Source: Actinomycetota bacterium
GTDB taxonomy: Bacteria; Actinomycetota; Actinomycetes; Streptosporangiales; Streptosporangiaceae
Assembly (NCBI GenBank): GCA_027314595.1
Contig: DAHVAN010000339.1
Coordinates: 1 to 38,253 of the forward strand
Direction: 5' to 3'
Length of the DNA stretch: 38,253 bases
The notes under the pieces were generated by a model, which saw nothing but the letters and a program-made list of their open reading frames with translations, was not told the DNA's origin and did no database searches. A program made the position numbers and the translations under genes. Within the stretch, counting starts at the first letter, position 1. Each line of letters starts with the position of its first letter. Positions 1 to 7,998 of the stretch are shown piece after piece.

Positions 1-506
1 GTCATCAGGTTGCCGACCAGACCGACCCCCACGCTCCTGGCGGTCTCGAAGCCGAACGTCGGCGCGCCACCTGGCAGCGGCAGGTCGTTGTCGATGGTCT
101 TCGGCACGTGCGCCACGCGCAGGCCCCCTCCGGCCGCCGCGGCCAGCCGGGACGCCGAGAACGCGGTGTCGTCCCCGCCGATCGTCACCAGCGCGCCGAT
201 CCCCAGCTTCCGCAGCGACTCCAGACAGGCGTGCAGCCTCCAGTCCGGGTCGGCGGCGTCCTCGTCGCGCACCGTCGGGTTGGCCCGCGAGGTCCGGATG
301 ACCGACCCGCCCTGGACGTGGATCCTCGACACGTCCGCGATGAACAGCGGCCGCGCCTGCTCGATTTGGCCCTCGATGAGGTGCTGGAAGCCGTCCATGA
401 TGCCGAAAACGTCCCACCCGGACTTCCTGGCCTCGATCGTGGCCGCCGAGATGACCGAGTTCATCCCCGGGGCCGGACCGCCGCCGCACAAGATACCCAG
501 CTTCAC
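1..506 (-). CDS. pfkA: 6-phosphofructokinase, N-terminal part (runs off left edge)
   Basis: Phosphorylates fructose 6-phosphate in glycolysis. Read on the minus strand from a GTG start, the first 168 residues are visible and the rest lies outside the window. Family features are the glycine loop CGGGPAPGMN (residues 7-16), the phosphoryl-donor motif GGDDT (110-114) and the catalytic motif PKTIDNDLP (135-143). In classical ATP-dependent enzymes the donor motif is GGDGS. The second Asp seen here is the residue known from PPi-dependent enzymes, so this is a group of PFKs in which donor choice must be tested; I infer PPi use or a mixed clade. An upstream ATG (ATGGGGCCG) hits a stop at once, which leaves the GTG as start. 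It lies downstream of the two dehydrogenase genes and is separated from them by a strong hairpin, so it is probably its own unit. Confidence 0.9.
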   Translation of the reverse strand, partial: MKLGILCGGGPAPGMNSVISAATIEARKSGWDVFGIMDGFQHLIEGQIEQARPLFIADVSRIHVQGGSVIRTSRANPTVRDEDAADPDWRLHACLESLRKLGIGALVTIGGDDTAFSASRLAAAAGGGLRVAHVPKTIDNDLPLPGGAPTFGFETARSVGVGLVGNLM

Positions 507-571
507 GGCCCCATCGTTCCAGCAACGAGGCGGACCCGGCAACCGGGACAGCTCAACCGGCCGTTCCGGAC

Positions 572-600
572 CCCCCCGGGGCCCCCGCGGCCCCGGGGGG
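572..600 (-). terminator. GC-rich perfect hairpin, likely terminator of the alcohol dehydrogenase operon
   Basis: Twelve-base arms CCCCCCGGGGCC (572-583) and GGCCCCGGGGGG (589-600) pair perfectly around a 5-nt loop. The hairpin lies 29 nt past the stop of the dehydrogenase gene and before the phosphofructokinase start, both on the minus strand. There is no T-tract, which is common for actinobacterial terminators. Function is inferred from position and stem stability. Confidence 0.6.
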
Positions 601-628
601 CGCCCCGGGGCGTTAACGGGCGCGCCCG

Positions 629-1759
629 CTAGTGCTCGTGGATGATCACGCCGCGGATGTTCTTGCCGTCGTTCATGTCCTGGTAGGCCTGGTTGACCTG
701 GTCGAGGGTGTACGTGCGCGTGACAAGCTCGTCCAGTTTGAGCTGGCCCGACTTGTACAGGCTGAGCAGCTTCGGTATGTCGTACAGCAGGTTGCTGTCC
801 CCGGCCAGCGCGCCCCGGATCTGGCGCATGTAGCCGATCAGCATGCCCGCCGGCAGGTGCACGGCGCGCTCGTTGACATGGCCGACGGCGGTGATCGTCA
901 CCTTGCCGCCCTTGCCGGTCATCTGCACCGCGGCGTTCACCATCTCCTCGGTGACCACGCCGGGGGTCATGATCGCGTGGTCGGCGAGCTGGCCCCAGGT
1001 GGTCTCCCGGACGAACTCGTGCGCCTCCCCGGCGGTGGCGAACGCGCGGGTGGCGCCGAACACGGTGGTGGCCATCTCCCGCTTGAACTCCACCGGATCG
1101 ACGACGACGACGTGCTGCGCGCCGGCGTAGCGGGCGCCCTGCACCGCGTTGCTGCCGACGCCGCCGGCGCCGAAGATCACCACGGTGTCGCCGGCCCGCA
1201 CGCCGGCCGCGTGCACCGACGACCCCCAGCCGGTCGGCACGCCGCAGCCCATCAGGGACAGCACCTCCCACGGGATGTCCTGGAAGTCCTCCCGCACCGG
1301 CACGGTGGCCCACTCCGAGACGACCGCGTACTGGGAGAAGGTGCCCAGCGTGCAGAACCCGCCGATGTCCGTCTCGCCCTCGTGGAACCGCCAGGTGCCG
1401 TCCTCGAACATGCCGGTGCCGGCGTTGAGTCCCTTCACGCACATGTTCGAGTGCCCGGTCGAGCACGGCCGGCAGGCGCCGCAGGCCGGGATGTAGGAGC
1501 AGATGATCGTGTCGCCCGGCTTGACCCGCTGCACGTCGGGGCCGACGGACTCGACGATGCCGGCGCCCTCGTGCCCGCCCACGACCGGCAGCCGGATGGG
1601 GGCGTCGCCGGTGGTGATGTGGTCGTCGGAGTGACAGAGCCCGGCGGCCATCAGCTTGACCCGGACCTCGTGCGCCCTCGGCTCGTCGAGCTGCAGGCCG
1701 GCGATCTCCCAGCCGGCGTGCGGGGCCCGGGCGATCGCGGCTCGGGTGGTGATGCTCAT
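629..1759 (-). CDS. NDMA-dependent-type zinc alcohol dehydrogenase (copy 1)
   Basis: Medium-chain zinc dehydrogenase of 376 residues, in the actinobacterial NDMA-dependent alcohol dehydrogenase group. These keep NAD(H) tightly bound and oxidise alcohols with an artificial or unknown electron acceptor. Visible features are catalytic zinc ligands Cys42, His63-Glu64 and Cys172; structural zinc cysteines 93, 96, 99 and 107; and the Rossmann motif GAGGVG (197-202) with Asp221 ending the next strand. The ATG is preceded by GGGAAGGGAA about 10 nt upstream. It follows the second copy by only 28 nt on the same strand, so the two are one transcript. The two proteins share the same first eight residues, the same ligand positions and nearly the same last 14 residues, which indicates tandem duplication followed by divergence. 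The exact alcohol substrate cannot be read from the sequence. Confidence 0.9.
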   Translation of the reverse strand: MSITTRAAIARAPHAGWEIAGLQLDEPRAHEVRVKLMAAGLCHSDDHITTGDAPIRLPVVGGHEGAGIVESVGPDVQRVKPGDTIICSYIPACGACRPCSTGHSNMCVKGLNAGTGMFEDGTWRFHEGETDIGGFCTLGTFSQYAVVSEWATVPVREDFQDIPWEVLSLMGCGVPTGWGSSVHAAGVRAGDTVVIFGAGGVGSNAVQGARYAGAQHVVVVDPVEFKREMATTVFGATRAFATAGEAHEFVRETTWGQLADHAIMTPGVVTEEMVNAAVQMTGKGGKVTITAVGHVNERAVHLPAGMLIGYMRQIRGALAGDSNLLYDIPKLLSLYKSGQLKLDELVTRTYTLDQVNQAYQDMNDGKNIRGVIIHEH

Positions 1760-1787
1760 TGTCTGCGGTTCCCTTCCCGGACAGGCG

Positions 1788-2900
1788 CTAGTGCTCGTGG
1801 ACGATCACGCCGCGGATGTTCTTGCCGTCGAGCATGTCCTGATAGCCCTCATTGATCTCCTCGAGCTTGTAGCGGCGGGTGATCAGCTCGTCAAGCTTGA
1901 GCTTGCCCGCCTGGTAGAGGCCGATGAGAAGCGGCACGTCGGTCAGCGGGTTGCAGCCGCCGTAGATCGCGCCCTGGATCCGGCGCTGGTAGCCGATCAG
2001 CATGCCGGGGTTCTCATCGATCAGGCCTTTGCCGACCGCGGTGATCGTGACCTGGCCGGTCTTGCCCACGACCCGGATGGCGCTGGCGATCACCTCATCG
2101 CTCAGGATGCCCACGGTGATGATGGCGCGGTCGGCGAGCTCGCCCCAGGTGGTCTCCCGCACGAACTCGTGCGCCTCCTCGGCGGTGGCGAACGCGTGCG
2201 TGGCGCCGAACTCGGACAGGGCCATCTTCCGCTTGAACTCCACCGGGTCCACCACGACCACGTTCTTAGCCCCGGCCAGGGCCGCGCCCTGGACCGCGTT
2301 GCTGCCGACGCCGCCGGCGCCGTAGATCACCACGGTCTGCCCGGCCCGCACGTCGCCCGCGCGGACCGCCGAGCCCCAGCCGGTCGGCACGCCGCAGGCC
2401 ACCAGCGCGGCGACGTCGAAGCCGATCTCGTCACCGATCTTGATGACGGAGTACTCGTGCACCACCGCGTACTGGGAGAACGTGCCGAGCACGCACAGGC
2501 CGCCGAAATCCTCGCCGCCCTGGTGGAACCGGAACGTGCCGTCGGGGAACAACCCGGTGCCGGCGTTCTTGCCCGCGTCGCACAACTGCTGGCGGCCCGT
2601 CGCGCAGTACCGGCACTTGCCGCAGGCGGGGATGAACGAGCAGGTCACATGATCGCCGACGGCGACCCGGGTAACAGCGGGGCCCACCGCTTCCACGATG
2701 CCCGCGCCCTCGTGCCCGCCGACCACCGGCAGGCGCATCGGCGCGTCGCCCTTCTGGATGTGGTCGTCAGAGTGGCACAGCCCGGCCGCGAAGAACTTGA
2801 CCCTGATCTCGTTCGCCCTCGGCTCGTCCAGATCAAGCTCGGTGATCTCCCATGGCTGGCCGGGCACCCGACAGACCGCGGCTCGCGTGGTGATGCTCAT
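1788..2900 (-). CDS. NDMA-dependent-type zinc alcohol dehydrogenase (copy 2)
   Basis: Paralogue of the next gene downstream, 370 residues. The catalytic zinc ligands Cys42 and His63-Glu64 and the structural cysteines 93, 96, 99 and 107 are at identical positions, and a GAGGVGSNAVQGA nucleotide-binding loop follows. The frame is open upstream to 2984, but I choose the ATG at 2900: it has GAGGAAGGG just upstream and gives the same MSITTRAA start as the paralogue. This is the first gene of the pair, and the promoter should lie in the non-coding stretch 2901-3324. The role is oxidation of a primary alcohol, or formaldehyde-type chemistry as in methylotrophic actinomycetes; substrate unknown. Confidence 0.9.
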   Translation of the reverse strand: MSITTRAAVCRVPGQPWEITELDLDEPRANEIRVKFFAAGLCHSDDHIQKGDAPMRLPVVGGHEGAGIVEAVGPAVTRVAVGDHVTCSFIPACGKCRYCATGRQQLCDAGKNAGTGLFPDGTFRFHQGGEDFGGLCVLGTFSQYAVVHEYSVIKIGDEIGFDVAALVACGVPTGWGSAVRAGDVRAGQTVVIYGAGGVGSNAVQGAALAGAKNVVVVDPVEFKRKMALSEFGATHAFATAEEAHEFVRETTWGELADRAIITVGILSDEVIASAIRVVGKTGQVTITAVGKGLIDENPGMLIGYQRRIQGAIYGGCNPLTDVPLLIGLYQAGKLKLDELITRRYKLEEINEGYQDMLDGKNIRGVIVHEH

Positions 2901-3324
2901 GTGGACCCTTCCTCGGATGGCTTCAGGCGACCGCCGGCACGCGGTGCCGACTGGCGGCAGGCCCGCGGCTAATCCATAATCCACCGCTCACCGCGTTAGC
3001 GCCACCGCCCGTTTCAGCTCGTACAATTCGCGGACCGAAAATCTGTTGCCACGGCCAAGGCGCCCTGGGAGGACACCGCCAGGGACGTGACAGGAAAAGG
3101 GCTCTTCGGCCATCCGGGACGGGAACTGGGCCCCTACCCGCGGCCCGGCCGCACGTGCTGTCGTGAGGATGGGGAGCGGCGCGAGATTTCCCGGCCGGGC
3201 CGGGAGGTCATCGCCGCCGGTGGCGCGGGCTGGGTGAAGCCAGCCGGAAGGAGCTCCAGCGGGACCGGACGGCCACCACTGGGCGCACCTGAGTACCGGA
3301 CGCGGCGGGCGGCTCAGGGCCTCC
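2901..3324. other. Non-coding stretch upstream of the dehydrogenase pair
   Basis: About 420 bases without a convincing gene. The short open frames here have arginine/glycine-rich shadow composition. The part near 2985-3050 is less GC-rich than its surroundings and is the likely promoter area for the minus-strand dehydrogenase operon. The part near 3100-3324 lies after the stop of the hydrolase gene. I see no strong inverted repeat. Confidence 0.4.
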
Positions 3325-4485
3325 TCAATGCAGCTGGGCTGTCAGCCAGCCGAACGCGTCGCGCTGCATGGCCTGGTCGAACTTGTGGGGCCCGTCGTAG
3401 AACCGGCCCGTGTAGGCGTCCGGGGCGCCGGCGTCCGCGTAGTGAGCGGTGATGCGCTCGTGGGCGGCTTGCGCCCCGGCGATGGTGAAGAGCTCGTCGT
3501 CGCGGTTGTACTGGACGAGCAGCGGGGCCGGGGCCCGGCAGGCAGCCAGGTCGGGCCAGTCGGCGCGGGCGGCCAGCCCAGCCGGGAAGAGCATCCACGT
3601 GTGGTCGATGACGTTATGGTCGAGCAGGGAGTCGTAGCTGCCCATCATGCCGACCACGGCGGCCGCGGTGAGCTCGTCGCCGGTCGTCGCGCGCAGCAAG
3701 GCGGACCGGCAGCCCCCGCCGGACAAGCCGATGCTGGCCGCCTGGCCGGTGGTGTCGGGCCGTGCGCGCAGGTAGCGGAGGGCCAGCCGGTCTTCGTCAG
3801 CGATCACGGCGGCCAGGGTGGTGCCGAGCAGCGCACAGTATTTCTCGATCAGGTGCTCGTGGTGCCAGGCCGCGGCGTTGTAGCGGGCGATGTCGCCGGG
3901 CACCTCGCCGGGGAAGGTGTCGGGCGGGACCGTTCCGGCATTGAGCTCGCTCAGCCGCTGGATCAGCGGGGGCATCTCCGCCAGCGGGAAACGGCGGCTG
4001 CCCCAGCCGAAGACGTCGGGGACAAGCACCACGAAACCTAGCCGGGCCAGATCGTTAGCGAAGGCCCGGCCCTGGTAGTAGTGGCGTCGCAGGGCGGCGA
4101 TAACAGGCTGGGCCGGCTGCGGGCCGTCGGCGATCTTCTCTTTCCCGTAGTACTTGAAGCCGTCGTGGCCGTGCAGGGCGAGCACGCCCGGCAGCGGGCC
4201 GACGGCCCCGGCGGGCTTGATCACCCAGGCCCGGGTACGCGGGCCGTAGCCGACGGAGTAGGAGATTTCCTCCCCCGCGAGCCCGTCGGCGCTCCACTGC
4301 CGCTCCACCTGCACGCCGCCGGGGCCCTGCGCGCCCGCGCCGCGGCTAAGGCCGGGGGCGACCAGGGTCTGGCCGGCGAGGCGGCGGACTGCTCCGGCGG
4401 CCGGCCGGGCCGCCCGGGCCGCGGGACCGGGGGCGGCGGCGGCCCAGTCGCTGTAGACGCCCAGATGCGCGTAGCTGGCGCTCAT
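3325..4485 (-). CDS. Alpha/beta hydrolase (dienelactone hydrolase / acetyl xylan esterase-like)
   Basis: A 386-residue cytoplasmic serine hydrolase. The first 60 residues are Ala/Pro-rich and poorly conserved. The core begins with a strand and oxyanion stretch VLALHGHDGF (about residue 102), followed by a nucleophile elbow GLSGGG with Ser near residue 250, an acid in YNRDDELF (about 325) and a catalytic His in DGPHKF (about 368). This is the full triad of the family. Its ATG overlaps the stop of the small upstream ORF as ATGA, so the two are translationally coupled, and a CocE-type hydrolase lies before that. The operon therefore makes two hydrolases plus a small protein, perhaps for successive steps on one ester or amide substrate; that is inference. 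Substrate unknown. Confidence 0.82.
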   Translation of the reverse strand: MSASYAHLGVYSDWAAAAPGPAARAARPAAGAVRRLAGQTLVAPGLSRGAGAQGPGGVQVERQWSADGLAGEEISYSVGYGPRTRAWVIKPAGAVGPLPGVLALHGHDGFKYYGKEKIADGPQPAQPVIAALRRHYYQGRAFANDLARLGFVVLVPDVFGWGSRRFPLAEMPPLIQRLSELNAGTVPPDTFPGEVPGDIARYNAAAWHHEHLIEKYCALLGTTLAAVIADEDRLALRYLRARPDTTGQAASIGLSGGGCRSALLRATTGDELTAAAVVGMMGSYDSLLDHNVIDHTWMLFPAGLAARADWPDLAACRAPAPLLVQYNRDDELFTIAGAQAAHERITAHYADAGAPDAYTGRFYDGPHKFDQAMQRDAFGWLTAQLH

Positions 4486-4673
4486 GCGGATCGGTCACGT
4501 GGAGCTAAGTCGCCCTCCCATTCCTGGCCGGCGACCCGCTCCCGCCTGGTGGCCATCCCGCCCCCGGGGCGATCCGCGGCCATGTCCATGATCGCGCGGT
4601 TGACACAACGCCCGGTGGCCTTGAGGACCCTGACCAGCTTTCCCATCATGGCCTCCGCTCGACGCGCTTCCAT
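4482..4673 (-). CDS. Small basic protein coupled to the hydrolase gene, function unknown
   Basis: A 63-codon ORF beginning MEARRAEAMM, rich in Arg, Lys and Met, with no family I recognise. Support for it being real comes from context. Its TGA overlaps the ATG of the downstream hydrolase as ATGA, and it fills the gap between two co-directional genes. A GGAGG lies just before the internal ATG-ATG pair at codons 9-10, so translation may start at codon 10 and give about 54 residues. The first half (GKLVRVLKATGRCVNRAIMD) could form an amphipathic helix. The gap to the upstream CocE-like gene is 53 nt. A longer open frame extends upstream to 5558, but that part is the shadow of the CocE-like gene. 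Confidence 0.5.
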   Translation of the reverse strand: MEARRAEAMMGKLVRVLKATGRCVNRAIMDMAADRPGGGMATRRERVAGQEWEGDLAPRDRSA

Positions 4674-4726
4674 CGTACTTCGCCGCTGTGTCGCCTGATC
4701 GCCTGCGTCCACGGCAGGGGTGTGAG

Positions 4727-6400
4727 TCAATCGCCGCCGTCGCCTGCCGGGAGGACGGGGAGAACGACTCGCGACGGGTGGCCTGGACCGGTGTGGATGC
4801 GGTGCGGGCCGGCGTTGACCGTGTTCTCGTGCCGGGCATAGGTGAGCGGCTTGGGGTATCGCTTGATGTCGGTGCCCTGCACGATCAGCAGCAGCCCCTC
4901 GCCAGCCTCGAACCGGGTGCCCGAGGGGAGAATCTCGATCTCGACCTCGACGACCTGCCCGCGCGGGACCGGGAGTGCGCGGCGGTGGGCGAGGACGGGC
5001 AGGAACTCGGTGCTGAGCTCGGCGTCGCGCTCGCGGTGCGAGGCGCGCAGCCAGCCGACCGCGACCGGGCCGTCCTCGAACTGGGCGTAGTACGGGAACC
5101 CGGCGACCTCGCCGTCGCGGCCGGTCTTGAACAGCGCGGCGAACAGGTCGAGGTCGTCGGCTTCGGGAGCCTCGACGTGCAGGACCAGGCGGGAGTGCCC
5201 GACGATCTCGGCCGGCTCGCCGAAGGTCATGGTGAACCGGGCGTCGACAGGACCCGGCGCGCTGCCCAGCGAGTCGTACTCGGCCACCGAGCCGGCGGCC
5301 GGCGGGTGCGGGAGCAGCGCCGCGTCCGCAGCGTCCAGGTACCAGGACCGGTACTGCGTCTCCTCGGGCGGCCAGTCCCTGGCGGTGCGGCAGGTGCCCT
5401 GGTAGGAGCGCTCCCTCAGCTCCATCCGGACCCGTGGCCAGTCCAGGACGCCGCGGTCGGCGCCGCGCAGGAACTGATCGAAGAACGCGCGCTGGCGCTC
5501 GACGTTCGCCGGGTCGTAGTAGTAGCCCCACTTCTTCCGGCCGTGCACGTCGAGCCACTTGCGCTGCGAGGAGATCCGGCGGAAGCCCTCCAGCGTGCCG
5601 CGGGAGTGCAGGCCCTGGTCCGACCAGCTGGCCACCACGAAAGCGGGCACCCGGATCTCCTCGAGCCTGGCGGCTTTGGAGGCCCAGAACTCATCGAACC
5701 ACGGGTGCTGCGCGGTCTCGGCCTCCAGGTCCTCGATCATGCCCGTGCTGGCGCCCCACCGGTCCCAGATGTAGGGCCAGAAGGACGTCTCAGGGATGCC
5801 GCCGTGCCTGGCGACCTCGCGGTAGGTATCGGTCCAGCCCTCCCACGGGTTGATCGCCGCCAGGTGCGGAGGATTGAGCTCGGCCACCCGCCACTGCGAC
5901 GACGTCAGGTACGACACCCCGGACAGCCCGACCCGCCCGTTGCTCCACGGCCGCGTGCCGGCCCACTCGATCAGGTCCGCGTACGCCCTGGCCTCCTCGG
6001 GCGACAGGTAGGTCGCCGGACCCTGCGAGTACCAGGTGCCCGGGAGGTCGGCGATCACGATCGCGTAGCCGTGCGGCACCCAGTACTGCGGGTCGGGCGC
6101 CTCGAAAGTCGTCAGCGGCGAGTTCCACTCCGGGCGCACCCCGCTGGCGGGATAGATCTGGCCGATGGGAGCCGGGTTGTGCTTGCCGTAGGGCGACCAG
6201 CCGATGATCGGCGCCGCGGCCTCCCCGCCCGCCGGCCGGTAGACGTCCACCCACATGGTCGTGCCCGCACTTGTCGTGACCGCGACGTCACGGTCGATCA
6301 CCATGCCGGGCAAGGTCTGCGTGCGCGGCTCGGGCGGCCGCCCCGCCCGCGACTCGGGCGTGCTGCGGGGGCCGCGGAAAAGGTAGCCGCTCTCGCTCAT
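4727..6400 (-). CDS. CocE/NonD family hydrolase (X-Pro dipeptidyl-peptidase S15-like)
   Basis: A 557-residue hydrolase of the cocaine esterase / glutaryl-7-ACA acylase superfamily, which cleaves esters, amides or Xaa-Pro peptides with a Ser-His-Asp triad. Visible features are an early beta-rich region (MWVDVYRP), the strand IADLPGTWYSQG with the family's conserved Gly-Thr turn, the nucleophile elbow GLSGVSYLTS and the acid region VPAFVVASWSDQGLHSRG. A C-terminal jelly-roll domain with the typical LVLHVEAPEADDLDLFAALF strand follows. The start is placed at ATG 6400 because GTGAGGGGC sits just upstream; the open frame extends to 6556 with unlikely Arg-rich sequence. No signal peptide is visible. 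It is the first gene of a three-gene minus-strand operon. Substrate unknown. Confidence 0.88.
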   Translation of the reverse strand: MSESGYLFRGPRSTPESRAGRPPEPRTQTLPGMVIDRDVAVTTSAGTTMWVDVYRPAGGEAAAPIIGWSPYGKHNPAPIGQIYPASGVRPEWNSPLTTFEAPDPQYWVPHGYAIVIADLPGTWYSQGPATYLSPEEARAYADLIEWAGTRPWSNGRVGLSGVSYLTSSQWRVAELNPPHLAAINPWEGWTDTYREVARHGGIPETSFWPYIWDRWGASTGMIEDLEAETAQHPWFDEFWASKAARLEEIRVPAFVVASWSDQGLHSRGTLEGFRRISSQRKWLDVHGRKKWGYYYDPANVERQRAFFDQFLRGADRGVLDWPRVRMELRERSYQGTCRTARDWPPEETQYRSWYLDAADAALLPHPPAAGSVAEYDSLGSAPGPVDARFTMTFGEPAEIVGHSRLVLHVEAPEADDLDLFAALFKTGRDGEVAGFPYYAQFEDGPVAVGWLRASHRERDAELSTEFLPVLAHRRALPVPRGQVVEVEIEILPSGTRFEAGEGLLLIVQGTDIKRYPKPLTYARHENTVNAGPHRIHTGPGHPSRVVLPVLPAGDGGD

Positions 6401-6549
6401 GCTGCCCCTCACTGACCTGTCGCGGCGGGCGCGGTCGCCGCTGCCGGGTCCGCGATCGCCGGTTCCGGTACGCATCAGCCAGTATGAGCCAGGCGCGGGC
6501 CGCGGTCTTCGGCCGCGCCGCCCAACGTTCGCCGCGCGACTCCTGGTGA

Positions 6550-6740
6550 TCGGCACAACCGCGCCCGCCGCACGGGACCGCCGCCGCCAGGGGCGTACTC
6601 GGCGATGGCCGTGGCCGCCACCGCGCCGCGACTGCTGCGAAGTTGGCGCCGAAGACCCGGACCCGGGAGCCGACCTCGCTCACGAACGACAGATCCCGCC
6701 CCAGGATCGGAGCGATGACCGCGACGTTGACCTCGTCCAT
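6550..6740 (-). pseudogene. Remnant of a D-2-hydroxyacid dehydrogenase
   Basis: Starting from ATG 6740 the first 35 residues (MDEVNVAVIAPILGRDLSFV and following) look like a normal N-terminus of this NAD-dependent family. From about 6635 the frame becomes arginine-rich, while the neighbouring frame reads SSRGAVAATAIAEYA, the family's mid-protein motif that normally lies about 90-100 residues into the protein. So some 50 codons appear to be deleted, with a frame change at the junction, and no downstream NAD-binding domain or catalytic residues follow. The CocE-like gene starts shortly after. This is best read as a dead gene fragment. Confidence 0.6.
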
Positions 6741-6778
6741 GTGACCTCCGTCCCCCTCACGCGTGCCAGAGCGGCGCT

Positions 6779-7864
6779 TCAGGGCGCCGGCTCGTCCCCG
6801 CTGGCCAGGCTCGCGGCTCCGCTGCGGGTGACCTCGCGCGCCATCCTGGCCGTCGCGCCGGCCTGGCCGAGCACGTACCGGTCGAAGAAGTCCACCGTGA
6901 CCCTGGCCACCAGCCGCTCCACCGGGTTGGTTCCCGAGTACGGTTCCATGTGCGTCGCTCCGAACAGGTCGAGGTAGTACCGGGGTTCATCGCGGTCGGC
7001 GGTGTAGAGCTGCACGCTCGTCCACGGCGGGTTGATCGTGTCGGCGCTGCCCTGCACGAACAGCATGGGCGGCGCGCCATGGGTGAAGTAGCTGCCCGGC
7101 ATCGGCGGCCATTCCGCTCCGGACAGCACGGCGACAGCCTTCAGCCGGTGATCGGCACAGCACATGTTGGCCGCGAGCGCGGCCACGGTGTCACCGCCGT
7201 CGGACTGGCCGGCCCCGCCGATCTCCTGGCGGTCGATCATGCCGGAAAGCACGGTGTGCGGCCGCGCGCTCATCGCCAGCACCCTGGTCAGCGCGTAGGA
7301 CACGTCCTGCGGCTGGTTGACCAGGTCCGGCTCGTAGGCGGCGGCGCCGTCCTGGCAGCTGGTGCGCGGGAAGTTCACCGCCGCGACGACGTACCCGGCG
7401 CCCGCCCACGCCCTCAGCAGGTCCGCGTACGTGCTGCCGCACTGCAGGAAACCCGGGGCGAACATCAGCAACGGGAACGGACCGCGGGCCGCCGGTGACC
7501 CCGCTGACCGCCGGGCCGCGGGATACCAGATGTCAGTGACCAGCGTCCGCTGGCCGAGGAACTCGCCGGTCGCGCCCGTGTGCGCCGGCTCGGCGAAGAC
7601 CACCTGGCTTTCGCGCGCCTGGTAGGCGCCGAGCGCGCCCGCGGCGGCCATCGGCTCGGCGGTGCTGGCCGCGGGCCTTGGAGTGGTCCTGACTGCCGGG
7701 CTTGGCGTCACAGGCTGGGCCGACACGGCATGCGTGGCGGGCGTAGCCGCCGGCTGCCGCGCGTGCGCGGCGCTCGCCGAGCACGCGGTGACCGCGAGTC
7801 CCGGGACAAGGATGGCAGCCGGGATAACAGCTGTCAGCCTGATGCGCTTGGCAACTCGTGTCAC
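6779..7864 (-). CDS. Exported lipoprotein alpha/beta hydrolase (chlorophyllase/cutinase-like fold)
   Basis: A 361-residue protein starting with GTG, with GGGAAGGAG and GGGAG stretches upstream. The N-terminus is a basic segment, a hydrophobic helix and a lipobox VTAC with Cys28, so it is likely anchored to the outside of the membrane. A Thr/Ala/Pro-rich linker follows to about residue 75. The hydrolase domain has LLMFAPGFLQCGSTY (oxyanion region), the nucleophile elbow GQSDGG (Ser near 225), VQGSADTINPP (acid) and ATHMEPYSG (His). The order matches platelet-activating-factor acetylhydrolase / dienelactone-type hydrolases. Two Cys in the domain could form a disulfide. It is divergent from the signalling phosphatase gene, with about 130 bp between. 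Substrate unknown; an ester is most likely. Confidence 0.82.
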   Translation of the reverse strand: MTRVAKRIRLTAVIPAAILVPGLAVTACSASAAHARQPAATPATHAVSAQPVTPSPAVRTTPRPAASTAEPMAAAGALGAYQARESQVVFAEPAHTGATGEFLGQRTLVTDIWYPAARRSAGSPAARGPFPLLMFAPGFLQCGSTYADLLRAWAGAGYVVAAVNFPRTSCQDGAAAYEPDLVNQPQDVSYALTRVLAMSARPHTVLSGMIDRQEIGGAGQSDGGDTVAALAANMCCADHRLKAVAVLSGAEWPPMPGSYFTHGAPPMLFVQGSADTINPPWTSVQLYTADRDEPRYYLDLFGATHMEPYSGTNPVERLVARVTVDFFDRYVLGQAGATARMAREVTRSGAASLASGDEPAP

Positions 7865-7998
7865 AGCCAGCTCCCAGCTCCTTCCCTCTTGGGCGGTTGG
7901 TTCCCCGCAAAGCTATCCGACCGGCCGGGTGCCGCGCCCGCGCCCCCGTGAAGACGGCCGGCGCGCCGGGGCCTGCCGCCCGCCAGCGGGGACCGGCT

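Noticed and set aside
4674-5558. Upstream extension of the small coupled ORF frame
   Set aside because: It lies inside the CocE-like gene in another frame and is Arg-rich.
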